Made by a program: the position numbers and the translations under genes
The notes under the pieces: generated by a model
The model's input: the letters and a program-made list of their open reading frames with translations, nothing else
What the model was told of the DNA's origin: nothing
The model's database searches: none
Part shown: piece by piece, positions 49,852-58,088 of the stretch
Layout of the letters: each line of letters starts with the position of its first letter
Position numbering within the stretch: position 1 is the stretch's first letter
From: Terriglobia bacterium
Lineage (GTDB): Bacteria > Acidobacteriota > Terriglobia > Terriglobales > Acidobacteriaceae
Assembly: GCA_020073645.1 (NCBI GenBank)
Contig: JAIQET010000009.1
Span: 1 to 64,000, forward strand
Reading direction: 5' to 3'
Length of the DNA: 64,000 bases

Positions 49852-51051
49852 ATGAGTACAGTTTACGAGCGGCGGGAACTTTGCTATAACCCGGACATCG
49901 AGCACACTAAACCCTTGTCTGAAACCTGGTCATCGAATGCCGCCGCCGGCATCGGGCACTTCCCCGCTCCTGCTTACCAGCAGCAGGACACGGTTTTTCG
50001 CCGGGCATTCGATGCGCTGCGCCAGGCCATCGCCGACCAAGCTTTCCCGGCGGCTTCTGTGGCGATTACCCGGCTTAGAAAGTTGATCGCCCTGAAGGCG
50101 CTAGGGCGCTTTACCTACGAAACCGATTCGCCTGAGGTCACTGCTGCGAGTATTTTCGATCTGGCTTCTGTTTCGAAGGTAGTGGCCACGACGACCACGG
50201 CGATGATTTTGTACGAGCGCGGGTTGCTCGATCTGGAAGCGCCTGTGGCTGCCGTTACGCCGGAGTTCCGCGGCGAAGACTCGCGGCGCGGCGACGTCAC
50301 CCTCCACATGCTGCTGGCGCACTCTTCAGGATTGCCGGCGTACGAGCGGCTATTTCTACGAGCGAAAACTCGTGAGGAACTTCTGCATGCTGCCTTCACT
50401 ACTCCGCTGGTAACCGATCCCGGCACTCGGGCTGAGTACAGCGACATCGGCTTCATCATCCTGGGCGTAGCGCTGGAGCGCATTGCCGACGAGACTCTCG
50501 ATTCCTTCTGCCAGCGAGAAGTTTTCGGCCCACTGGGGATGACGCGCACAGCATTCAATCCGGCGGCTGCCTCGAAATCATCCATCCCGCCTACGGTGGA
50601 GGACCGCACGTTTCGTCAGCGCGTCATCCAGGGTGAAGTGCAGGATGAAAACGCGAGCGTGCTCGGGGGCGTGGCCGGCCATGCCGGATTGTTTGCAACC
50701 GCCGAGGACGTTGCCATCTTTGCCCATGCGATGCTCGATGGCGGACGGCCGATCCTGCGACCCGAGACGCTGGCGCTGTTCAAGCGTCGCGAGCCCGGGC
50801 CAGAAGGGACTTCGCGCGCACTGGGCTGGGATACACCTTCCTCGCCCTCGCAATCGGGACACCAATTTTCTGCCTCTTCCTTTGGCCACCTGGGTTACAC
50901 CGGAACTTCGCTCTGGATTGATCCTGAACGGCAACTCTCGGTGACCTTGCTTACCAATCGCACCTGGCCCGACTGCGGCCAGCAAGCCATCAAGGAAGCG
51001 CGGCCTCGGTTCCACGATGCCGTGATCGAGGCCCTGGAGGCCAGCGGTTGA
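49852..51051 (+). CDS. Serine hydrolase, beta-lactamase/class C PBP family
   Basis: ATG 49852 gives 399 residues. SxxK is Ser106-Lys109 (DLASVSKVVATT), the second motif is YSD (AEYSDIGFIILG) and the third is SFGHLGYTGTSLWIDPE. It is clearly related to the N-terminal half of the divergent fusion protein (same YSD and GTSLWIDP), but no signal peptide is visible from any in-frame start, so it may act in the cytoplasm. It overlaps murQ by 4 bases (TTGA), which points to a role in salvage of MurNAc-peptides. Confidence 0.87.
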   Translation: MSTVYERRELCYNPDIEHTKPLSETWSSNAAAGIGHFPAPAYQQQDTVFRRAFDALRQAIADQAFPAASVAITRLRKLIALKALGRFTYETDSPEVTAASIFDLASVSKVVATTTTAMILYERGLLDLEAPVAAVTPEFRGEDSRRGDVTLHMLLAHSSGLPAYERLFLRAKTREELLHAAFTTPLVTDPGTRAEYSDIGFIILGVALERIADETLDSFCQREVFGPLGMTRTAFNPAAASKSSIPPTVEDRTFRQRVIQGEVQDENASVLGGVAGHAGLFATAEDVAIFAHAMLDGGRPILRPETLALFKRREPGPEGTSRALGWDTPSSPSQSGHQFSASSFGHLGYTGTSLWIDPERQLSVTLLTNRTWPDCGQQAIKEARPRFHDAVIEALEASG

Positions 51052-51977
51052 GCGGCACACGAAAGCCGGGGCGGGAATTGAAGCGCTTGCCGACAGAGCG
51101 TAGTAACCGCGCGGCGGCGGACCTGGACCGCAGGTCGTCGCTCGAAATCGCGCGCATCATCAACGCGGAGGACGGGAGGGTGGCGGCAGCGGTGAAACGC
51201 GCTCTGCCCCAGATCGCGCGCGCCATCGATATGATCGCCGCCGCATTAAGAAAGGGCGGGCGCTTGATTTATGTCGGCGCCGGGACCAGCGGCCGGATTG
51301 CCGCGCAGGACGCGGTGGAGTGCCCACCAACCTTCAATACTGATCCCCACACGGTGCAGTTCGTGATGGCCGGTGGGGCGAAAGCCCTGGGCGTGGCGGT
51401 GGAGGCCAATGAAGATTCCCGGAGGCTGGGGGAACGCGAAATTGCGAAGAAGAAACCGGCTAACCATGATGTCGTGGTAGGAGTCGCCGCCAGCGGGCGG
51501 ACTCCGTTTGTCGTAGCTGCCCTCAAGTACGCGCGCCGGCATCGGGCCAAAACGATTGCGGTGACCTGCAATCCGAATTCTCCGCTGGAGAAAGCTGCCC
51601 ACCTCGCGATCGTGACCGAGGTCGGGCCCGAAGTGGTCTCAGGCTCGTCCCGCATGAAAGCGGGCACCGCGCAGAAGATGGTCCTCAACATGCTTTCCAC
51701 CGGAGCCATGGCGCGGTTGGGGTACGTGTACGGCAACCTGATGGTGAACGTGCGCCTGAAGAACGAAAAGTTGGTCGAGCGTGGAGTCCGCATCGTGCAG
51801 CAGGCAGCGGGAGTGAGCCGACAAAGGGCGAAGCAGGCGCTCAAGTCGGCGGGGAATCGTGTTCCCGTGGCGCTGGTGATGCTGGAAACGGGGGTGCGCC
51901 GGAGGGAAGCCGAGCGGGTGTTGAAAACCGCCTTGGGCAGCGTACGGGAGGCCATCGCTGCCGCCCGCAGTCTGTAG
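51048..51977 (+). CDS. murQ: N-acetylmuramic acid 6-phosphate etherase
   Basis: A 309-residue SIS-domain enzyme starting at TTG 51048, with CTGGAGG 7 bp upstream. Family blocks are TERSNRAAADLDRRSSLEIA, GGRLIYVGAGTSGRIAAQDA, the catalytic Glu in VECPPTF, ASGRTPFVVAAL, TCNPNSPLEKAAHLAI and GSSRMKAGTAQKMVLNMLST. It splits the lactyl ether of MurNAc-6-phosphate to GlcNAc-6-phosphate and D-lactate in wall recycling. The neighbouring NamZ fusion would release the MurNAc; no MurNAc kinase or transporter is in the window. Confidence 0.96.
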   Translation: MSGTRKPGRELKRLPTERSNRAAADLDRRSSLEIARIINAEDGRVAAAVKRALPQIARAIDMIAAALRKGGRLIYVGAGTSGRIAAQDAVECPPTFNTDPHTVQFVMAGGAKALGVAVEANEDSRRLGEREIAKKKPANHDVVVGVAASGRTPFVVAALKYARRHRAKTIAVTCNPNSPLEKAAHLAIVTEVGPEVVSGSSRMKAGTAQKMVLNMLSTGAMARLGYVYGNLMVNVRLKNEKLVERGVRIVQQAAGVSRQRAKQALKSAGNRVPVALVMLETGVRRREAERVLKTALGSVREAIAAARSL

Positions 51978-52094
51978 TACCCCCTGAGGAGCACGGAAAC
52001 CACGATCTTGCCACGAGTAATGCAGGAACGGTCCTCCCAAGGCCGTGCACCTCTGATTAACAACTTCCTGCCTGCGCTCTCTTCCCAGTCCCGC

Positions 52095-52100
52095 TAGAAT
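52095..52100 (+). promoter_or_regulatory. Candidate -10 box of murA
   Basis: TAGAAT lies 60 bp upstream of the murA start in the 182-bp spacer after murQ. No good -35 accompanies it. It suggests murA has its own promoter rather than being the last gene of the salvage operon. Confidence 0.3.
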
Positions 52101-52159
52101 AGGGTGGCGCCACAGATTGGAAGGAAAATCGTGGGGCCTACTTAGGGAATTGTCAGGAT

Positions 52160-53464
52160 ATGGATAAATTCGTCATTCGCGGCGGCAACCCGCTGCTGGG
52201 GACGGTTCGCGTCAGCGGGGCCAAGAATGCCGCTCTGCCGGCGATGGCGGCGGCCCTCCTCACCGAGGAACCCATTGTTCTGGAGAACATTCCCCAGGTG
52301 CGCGACATCGAAACCACGCGTAAGTTGCTGGCTGCGATGGGCGCCGAAGTCGAATTGGGATATGGGCGTGCGCATCATCGCACCACCATCTGCTGCCGCA
52401 ACCTGGTTTCGCCTGAAGCCTCCTACGAACTGGTGAAGACCATGCGCGCCTCTACCCTGGTGCTGGGGCCGCTGGTGGCGCGCTGCGGGCGGGCGCGTGT
52501 CTCGCTGCCGGGAGGCTGCGCCATCGGGGCGCGGCCGATCGACCTTCACATCAAGGGACTGGAGCACCTGGGCGCGGAAATCACCCAGGAACACGGCTAT
52601 GTGGAAGCGCGCGCGGACCGGTTGCGTGGCGCGGAGATTGTGTTTGACAGGATCACGGTCACAGGAACGGAAGATCTGCTGATGGCGGCAACCCTCGCCG
52701 AGGGCGAGACCGTAATGCAGAATTGCGCCCGCGAACCCGAGGTCGCAGACCTGGCCGATCTGCTGAACAAGATGGGGGCGCGGATTGAAGGTGCGGGCTC
52801 GCCGACCATCCGGGTGCAGGGCGTGAGTAAGCTGCGCGGTGCAAAGCATCGCATCATTCCCGACCGGATTGAGGCGGCCACCTTCATCCTGGCGGGCGCG
52901 CTTACCGGTGGAGACCTCAACGTGGTGGGTTGCGACCCGAATCATCTGGGTGCTCTGATGCAGAAACTGAACGAAGTTGGCGTCCGGACGGCGCACACGG
53001 CAGAATCGGTCCGCGTCATCGGGGACGGCGAATTGCGGGCTGCGGACGTGGTGACGGAAGAGTATCCCGGCTTCCCTACCGACGTGCAGGCGCAATACAT
53101 GGCGCTGGCTACCCAGTCCGAAGGGACCTCCATCATCACCGAGAACATTTTCGAGAACCGCTTCATGCACGCGCTGGAAATGGTGCGCATGGGAGCCAAC
53201 ATCAGGATCGAAGGCAGCCGCGCCGTGGTCCGCGGAAAGACTCCGCTCAGCGCCGCGGCGGTGCTGGCTTCCGATCTACGCGCCTCGGCGTCGCTGGTGC
53301 TGGCTGCGCTGGTGGCCGACGGCGAGACTATCATTGACCGCGTCTATCACATCGACCGCGGGTATGAGCACATTGAAGAAAAGCTGCGTGGGGTAGGAGC
53401 GCAGATCCGGCGCATCGGGGAGATCTTGCCCAAACGGGCGGCGGCCCCGGCGGTGAGGGCGTAA
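52160..53464 (+). CDS. murA: UDP-N-acetylglucosamine 1-carboxyvinyltransferase
   Basis: 434 residues with full MurA length and motifs: GNPLLGTVRVSGAKNAALP at the N-terminus with the active Lys-Asn pair, LGPLVARCGRARVSLPGGCA with the PEP-binding Cys (residue 120, the fosfomycin target), GARPIDLHIKGLEHLGA, TEEYPGFPTDVQAQYMAL and NIFENRFMHALEM. It transfers enolpyruvate to UDP-GlcNAc, the first committed step of peptidoglycan synthesis. The active-site Cys is kept, so fosfomycin sensitivity at the target level is expected. Confidence 0.97.
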   Translation: MDKFVIRGGNPLLGTVRVSGAKNAALPAMAAALLTEEPIVLENIPQVRDIETTRKLLAAMGAEVELGYGRAHHRTTICCRNLVSPEASYELVKTMRASTLVLGPLVARCGRARVSLPGGCAIGARPIDLHIKGLEHLGAEITQEHGYVEARADRLRGAEIVFDRITVTGTEDLLMAATLAEGETVMQNCAREPEVADLADLLNKMGARIEGAGSPTIRVQGVSKLRGAKHRIIPDRIEAATFILAGALTGGDLNVVGCDPNHLGALMQKLNEVGVRTAHTAESVRVIGDGELRAADVVTEEYPGFPTDVQAQYMALATQSEGTSIITENIFENRFMHALEMVRMGANIRIEGSRAVVRGKTPLSAAAVLASDLRASASLVLAALVADGETIIDRVYHIDRGYEHIEEKLRGVGAQIRRIGEILPKRAAAPAVRA

Positions 53465-53483
53465 GAGGGCCGGTCCATCGGCA

Positions 53484-53511
53484 GTTCTCAGTTGTCAGTT
53501 TCCGGTTCTCG
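53484..53511. repeat. 7-bp tandem repeat, RGTTYYN family
   Basis: Four units in exact register: GTTCTCA, GTTGTCA, GTTTCCG and GTTCTCG. It lies 20 bp after the murA stop codon and before the shared terminator with pnp. Confidence 0.75.
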
Positions 53512-53523
53512 TTTGGCAAAACC

Positions 53524-53553
53524 AAGAGGCCGCGACTTTGATCGCGGCCTCTT
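53524..53553. terminator. Bidirectional terminator between murA and pnp
   Basis: A perfect 12-bp stem (AAGAGGCCGCGA and TCGCGGCCTCTT, arms 53524-53535 and 53542-53553) with a 6-nt loop. On the minus strand TTGGTTTT follows the stem, suiting pnp; on the plus strand the T-run is weak. Confidence 0.78.
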
Positions 53554-53582
53554 AATCCCGTTACATCCGTTATGGAGTTGTT

Positions 53583-55937
53583 CTAGCGCCTCGGGCCACC
53601 GTGGCCACCACGACCGCCGCCGCCCGGACCACGACGACGACGTCCGCCGCCACCACCGGGACGCCCTCCACGGCCACCCCGGTCTCCCCCACGATCAGGA
53701 CCACGATCGCCAGCCCCAGCGCCGGCTAGAGGTGCATCGCGGTTATAGTTGGGTTCGGGCTCGTCCTCGAAGTCGCCGCCACCTTCGATAGTCATGGCAG
53801 GCGCTGGGGCACCAGCTTCGCCCCCGCCTTCCCCGCCGCCCATCTTGGCGCGCTGCTCCTTGAGGATGGCTTTGCGCGAGAGGCGGATGCGGTTGCCTTC
53901 GACGGCAAGCACCTTCACCAGCACCTGATCGCCTTCTTTGAGTTCGTCGCGGATGTCCTTGATACGATGCTCGGCCACTTCGCTGATATGCAGCAGGCCA
54001 TCCGTGCCAGGAATGATTTCGACGAATGCGCCGAAATCGGCCAGGCGCGTGACTTTGCCGAGATAGGTCTTCCCTATCTCGGCGGTGGCGGTCAGGTCGC
54101 GAATAATTTGTAGCGCTTTGTTCGCGGACGCCTCGTCGTTGGACGCCACGTTCACCTTGCCGGTGTCTTCCACGTCGATCTTGACGCCGGTCTGCTCGAT
54201 AATGCTGCGAATCATCTTGCCGCCGGGCCCGATGACGTCGCGAATTTTGTCCACCGGAATCTGCAGGGTGTATATGCGCGGCGCGTAAGCGGAAACCTTC
54301 TCACGCGGCGCCGGCAGCACTTCGTTCATCTTGTCGAGAAGGAAGAGTCGACCCCGTTGTGCCTGCGCCAGCGCTTCGCGCATGATCTGCGAGGTGATAC
54401 CACTCACCTTGATGTCCATTTGCAGGGCGGTAATGCCGTCTTTGGTGCCGGCGACTTTGAAGTCCATGTCACCGTAGTGGTCTTCGGCGCCAGCGATGTC
54501 AGTAAGGATGGCGTAGTCGTTCCCTTCCTTCACCAGGCCCATGGCCACTCCGGCGACGGGGGACTTCAGCGGAACGCCTGCATCCATCAGCGAGAGCGAA
54601 GCGCCGCACACGGTTGCCATGGAAGAAGAGCCGTTCGATTCCAGGATGTCGGAGACCACGCGCATGGCATAGGGCCAGGTCTCTTCGCCCGGCAGGGCGG
54701 TGGAGACGGCACGCTCGGCCAAAGCACCGTGCCCGATCTCGCGGCGTCCGGCGCCACGCAGAAATGCCACTTCGCCAACCGAGAACGGTGGAAAGTTATA
54801 GTGAAGCATGAAGCGCTTCTTGGCTTCGCCTTCGAACACTTCGAGGCGTTGCATGTCTTCGCTGGTGCCCAGCGTGGTGGTGACCAGCGCCTGAGTTTCG
54901 CCGCGCGTGAATATGGCGGAACCGTGGGTGCGGGGCAGCACTCCGACTTCGATCCAGACAGGACGGATTTCGTCGAAGGCGCGGCCGTCGGGGCGGCGCT
55001 TTTGTCCGATGACCTGCTCGCGGAAAATGAGTTCGCGCAGAATTTCGTAGTAGTGCTCGAACTTGTCGCGACCTTCTTCGTCGTCTTCGGGGAGCGCGGC
55101 CAGTTGGGCCTTCTTGAGCTCTTTCACCAACCTGTAGCTTTCGGCCTTGGGGTGCTTCTGAGTGTCCAGGCGGTCGGCGAGATCGACACCGATGTGCTTT
55201 CTCAGGTCGTCGTAGTAGGCCTGGTCGAATTCCGGCGGGGTCACTGTCCGTTTGGGCTTGCCCGCTTTCGCGCGCAGCTCGTTAATGGCGGCGCAAATTT
55301 TCTTGATCTCGGTGTGACCGAAGTCGATGGCATCGACCACCGTCTCTTCTTTCACTTCCTTGGCGCCAGACTCGATCATCACGATGCCTTCGGCCGTGCC
55401 CACCACCATGATGTTCAGCAGGCTGTCGCGCATCTCGCTGTAAGTGGGGTTGATGATGAACTGGCCGTTCACCAGGCCGACGCGGACCGCGCCGATCGGT
55501 CCTAAGAACGGAATGTCAGAGATAGTGAGAGCACAGGAGGCGCCGTTGATGGCGGCGACGTCGGGATCGTTTTCGGTATCGGCCGAGAGAACAAAGGCAA
55601 TCACCTGGGTTTCGCACTTGAAACCGTCGGCGAACAGTGGCCGGATGGGCCGGTCGATCTGGCGGCTGGTGAGAATTTCGCGCTCGCTGGGCCGCCCTTC
55701 ACGCTTGATGAAGCCGCCGGGAATGCGCCCGCCAGCATAGGTGTACTCACGATAGTCCACGGTGAGAGGAAAGAAATCGATACCCTCGCGGGGATCGGCG
55801 TTGGCCACGGCGGAAGCCAGCACGACGTTGTCACCAATGCGGACCACGGCGGAGCCGTGCGCCTGTTTTGCCAGTTTTCCGGTTTCGAAAGTGAGTTGTT
55901 TGCCGCCGGCGAGTTCAACAGAAACTTCTTGTTTCAT
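53583..55937 (-). CDS. pnp: Polynucleotide phosphorylase
   Basis: 784 residues: two RNase PH domains (catalytic second domain with ATVCGASLSLMDAGVPL and DIAGAEDHYGDMDFKVAGT), a KH domain (VDKIRDVIGPGGKMIRSI, about 565-625), an S1 domain (GKVTRLADFGAFVEI, about 630-700) and an extra C-terminal tail of about 70 residues that is nearly all Gly, Arg and Pro with several RGG triplets. The core degrades RNA 3'-5' by phosphorolysis within the degradosome. Most PNPases end soon after S1; the RGG tail is an added basic RNA-binding or partner-binding element. It follows rpsO as in most bacteria. Confidence 0.97.
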   Translation of the reverse strand: MKQEVSVELAGGKQLTFETGKLAKQAHGSAVVRIGDNVVLASAVANADPREGIDFFPLTVDYREYTYAGGRIPGGFIKREGRPSEREILTSRQIDRPIRPLFADGFKCETQVIAFVLSADTENDPDVAAINGASCALTISDIPFLGPIGAVRVGLVNGQFIINPTYSEMRDSLLNIMVVGTAEGIVMIESGAKEVKEETVVDAIDFGHTEIKKICAAINELRAKAGKPKRTVTPPEFDQAYYDDLRKHIGVDLADRLDTQKHPKAESYRLVKELKKAQLAALPEDDEEGRDKFEHYYEILRELIFREQVIGQKRRPDGRAFDEIRPVWIEVGVLPRTHGSAIFTRGETQALVTTTLGTSEDMQRLEVFEGEAKKRFMLHYNFPPFSVGEVAFLRGAGRREIGHGALAERAVSTALPGEETWPYAMRVVSDILESNGSSSMATVCGASLSLMDAGVPLKSPVAGVAMGLVKEGNDYAILTDIAGAEDHYGDMDFKVAGTKDGITALQMDIKVSGITSQIMREALAQAQRGRLFLLDKMNEVLPAPREKVSAYAPRIYTLQIPVDKIRDVIGPGGKMIRSIIEQTGVKIDVEDTGKVNVASNDEASANKALQIIRDLTATAEIGKTYLGKVTRLADFGAFVEIIPGTDGLLHISEVAEHRIKDIRDELKEGDQVLVKVLAVEGNRIRLSRKAILKEQRAKMGGGEGGGEAGAPAPAMTIEGGGDFEDEPEPNYNRDAPLAGAGAGDRGPDRGGDRGGRGGRPGGGGGRRRRGPGGGGRGGHGGPRR

Positions 55938-56062
55938 AGTTCATTCCTTCCGGGCAGGAGCGTACGCGCGTGCCAGTTGGCAGGCTGCACGATGGATGCG
56001 CGAGTGCCAGTAGCGGTTTGATTACGGCCGGAAACACACCGTTCGCGGCTTTCCTCAGGATG

Positions 56063-56083
56063 CTGCCATCCCCACGATGGCAG
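56063..56083 (-). other. Hairpin in the rpsO-pnp spacer
   Basis: CTGCCATC-CCCAC-GATGGCAG, an 8-bp perfect stem with a 5-nt loop and no T-run, between rpsO and pnp. In enterobacteria the equivalent spacer holds an RNase III site through which PNPase controls its own mRNA; a like role here is only a guess. Confidence 0.4.
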
Positions 56084-56140
56084 AGCAATTCCGATAACCC
56101 TGGGGCTGATACACGACTTGCGAGAACCGATCGGCGGCAA

Positions 56141-56407
56141 TTACTTGCGCAGACCGAGTTTCTGCACCACGCCTTTGTAGCGCTCGGAATCGTATTTCTT
56201 GAGGTAGTCGAGCAAACGACGCCGCTTGCTGACCAGCATGAGAAGACCACGGCGCGAGCCGTGATCCTTCTGGTGTGTCTTGAAGTGCTCCGTCAATTGA
56301 CCAATGCGCTCGCTCAACAGCGCGATTTGGACTTCGGGACTGCCCGTGTCGGTGGGATGCGTGCCGTACCGGTCAATGAGGGATTTCTTTTGCTCTCTGG
56401 CTAGCAC
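56141..56407 (-). CDS. rpsO: 30S ribosomal protein S15
   Basis: 88 residues starting at a GTG (56407). The full S15 sequence is evident: [58 protein letters not shown]15 binds 16S rRNA early in assembly of the 30S platform. pnp follows 203 bp downstream on the same strand, the standard rpsO-pnp order. The leader has T-rich, repeat-like DNA (two TCAATTT units at 56429-56442). Confidence 0.98.
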   Translation of the reverse strand: MLAREQKKSLIDRYGTHPTDTGSPEVQIALLSERIGQLTEHFKTHQKDHGSRRGLLMLVSKRRRLLDYLKKYDSERYKGVVQKLGLRK

Positions 56408-56566
56408 TAACCTGGTGCACTCCTGTCTTCAATTTTCAATTTTTCTTTGTAACGTCCTTGAGGTTAACACGTTGCTGGCTAAGGTGTAAAGCCGCGCCGA
56501 GCGGGAGCACACCCGACCGTAATCTGGAATATCTCGCGCAAACCAGTAAGGTTTATATTGAATTGT

Positions 56567-57598
56567 ATGTTCCTGCGCTGTGCCGAATGTGGTTACGAAA
56601 ACCGGGAACACTACCGCTTTTGCGGGAGATGCGGGGCCGTGTTGCCGCTACCGTCACCCGCGAGCGAGGCTACAGCCAAGCCGGCGGACACTACCCCGCC
56701 GGGGGTGAGCAGTACCACTTCTTCGCGGCTGGCGGAAGAGCCGAAGCGCAATCTCGATTACCTGCTGGAAGACGAACCCCACCCCGCGCACGGACGCATG
56801 TACCTGGCGTTGGCGCTGCTCCTTGTGGCCGGAGTGCTGGTGGGATGGCACTGGCACCGTGAAGGCTATCCCTGGGCAGAGCGACCGGCGGCTGGTGGCA
56901 CTTCGAGCACATCCACACCCGCGCCAGCGCCTGCTGCTTCGACTCCAGAGGCGGCCGCTTCCTCCGCACCGGCGAGTGCAGGAGAAACGCACCGGCCGGC
57001 CTCCAAGAGTCCGCAAGCTGAATCTGGGCAGCCACCACAGACACAAGCGGCGCCCCAGACGTCTGCTGCTGGTTCCAGTGGCGCCACTGCAGTTCCCCAG
57101 CCTAATCCAGCGGAGCAGGCACAATCGCAAGAACCTGCCAGTACCGGCAGCGATAATCCCGCCTCCACGAATGCGGAGGGGCAGCAACCGACGGCGGCAT
57201 CAACGACGGGCCCGGCCGAAGCGGCCAGCACCAACCCAGCTTCAACCGCGAAGCCTGCCCAACCGGAAGTGAAGCCCCCTGACGTCGGCACGCACGCTGA
57301 CAAGTTGGCGGCGGAGGGTGAGAAGTATCTCTACGGAGACGGAGTTCCCCAAAACTGCGGCCAGGCACAGAGGAATCTCACCCGAGCGGCCAGAACCTCC
57401 AACGCCAAGGCGCAGGGTTTGCTCGGGACCATGTATGCGACCGGCCATTGCGTCCCCCGCGATCTCCCAACCGCTTACCGCTGGTTCGCCCGGGCGTTGC
57501 ACCAAGACCCGACGAACAAGCGGGTACAACAGGACTTGGAAGTGCTGTGGCGGCAGATGACCCCCGACGAACGACAGGCAGCCCTGCGCGGACAGTGA
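56567..57598 (+). CDS. Zinc-ribbon, single-span protein with Sel1-like repeats
   Basis: ATG 56567 gives 343 residues (a TTG at 56558 is also possible). The N-terminal zinc ribbon (CAECGYENREHYRFCGRCG) is followed by a linker, one transmembrane helix (YLALALLLVAGVLVGW, about 83-98), a very long Ala/Pro/Ser/Thr/Gln-rich stretch (about 110-245) and a C-terminal pair of Sel1-like repeats (EKYLYGDGVPQNCGQAQRNL, AQGLLGTMYATGHCVPRDLP). The arrangement has the zinc ribbon inside and the repeats outside the membrane. Such proteins are common and uncharacterised in acidobacteria. Confidence 0.8.
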   Translation: MFLRCAECGYENREHYRFCGRCGAVLPLPSPASEATAKPADTTPPGVSSTTSSRLAEEPKRNLDYLLEDEPHPAHGRMYLALALLLVAGVLVGWHWHREGYPWAERPAAGGTSSTSTPAPAPAASTPEAAASSAPASAGETHRPASKSPQAESGQPPQTQAAPQTSAAGSSGATAVPQPNPAEQAQSQEPASTGSDNPASTNAEGQQPTAASTTGPAEAASTNPASTAKPAQPEVKPPDVGTHADKLAAEGEKYLYGDGVPQNCGQAQRNLTRAARTSNAKAQGLLGTMYATGHCVPRDLPTAYRWFARALHQDPTNKRVQQDLEVLWRQMTPDERQAALRGQ

Positions 57599-57760
57599 AG
57601 CCGCCGGCGGGTTGCTGGTTAGCACTCATGGCACTCCCAATGCAACTTTCATTCGATCCGGGCATCTCACACGTATGGCCGCGCTCTTGCCGCTGTTACC
57701 GTTTCGATTAGCCTCGCCCTCGATGTCGCTAAGTGCTTGTTAAGTTAGGTGTTTACGAAC

Positions 57761-58042
57761 ATGGGGTTCGCGGTCACAGAAGCAGCCGGATTGCGTGTGG
57801 TTGAACTAGGAGCTCTCATCGAGTTGCGCGAGCACGATGAGGAAAGAATGGTTCAGGCTATTTCTGTCTTCCCCGATCCGCGCACTCGGGCCGACTTCGA
57901 AAGGCATTTGTTGACAATCCGGAGGGAGATCGAATCCATCCGCCGCGAACTCCTGGCGCTGACGCTAGGCAGCCAACCAGGTTTTGACCCTAAAGTTTTC
58001 CTAGAGGAAAACCGGCGCGAAGACGCGCCCGCTCAGGCTTAA
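57761..58042 (+). CDS. Small hypothetical protein
   Basis: 93 residues from ATG 57761 (a GTG at 57749 is 4 codons upstream). It is largely helical, with charged residues spaced as in a coiled-coil (ERHLLTIRREIESIRRELLA). There is no signal peptide or membrane segment. No family is recognised. Base composition agrees with neighbouring genes, and it is bounded by normal-length spacers, so it is probably real. Confidence 0.55.
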   Translation: MGFAVTEAAGLRVVELGALIELREHDEERMVQAISVFPDPRTRADFERHLLTIRREIESIRRELLALTLGSQPGFDPKVFLEENRREDAPAQA

Positions 58043-58088
58043 TTAAGGCTTTCTGAAGTTGCAGGGGCCTGAAGGGCGAGCGGCCAAG

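Noticed and set aside
54357-55505. 382-codon open frame antisense to pnp
   Set aside because: pnp is unambiguous on the minus strand; the antisense product has no recognisable feature.
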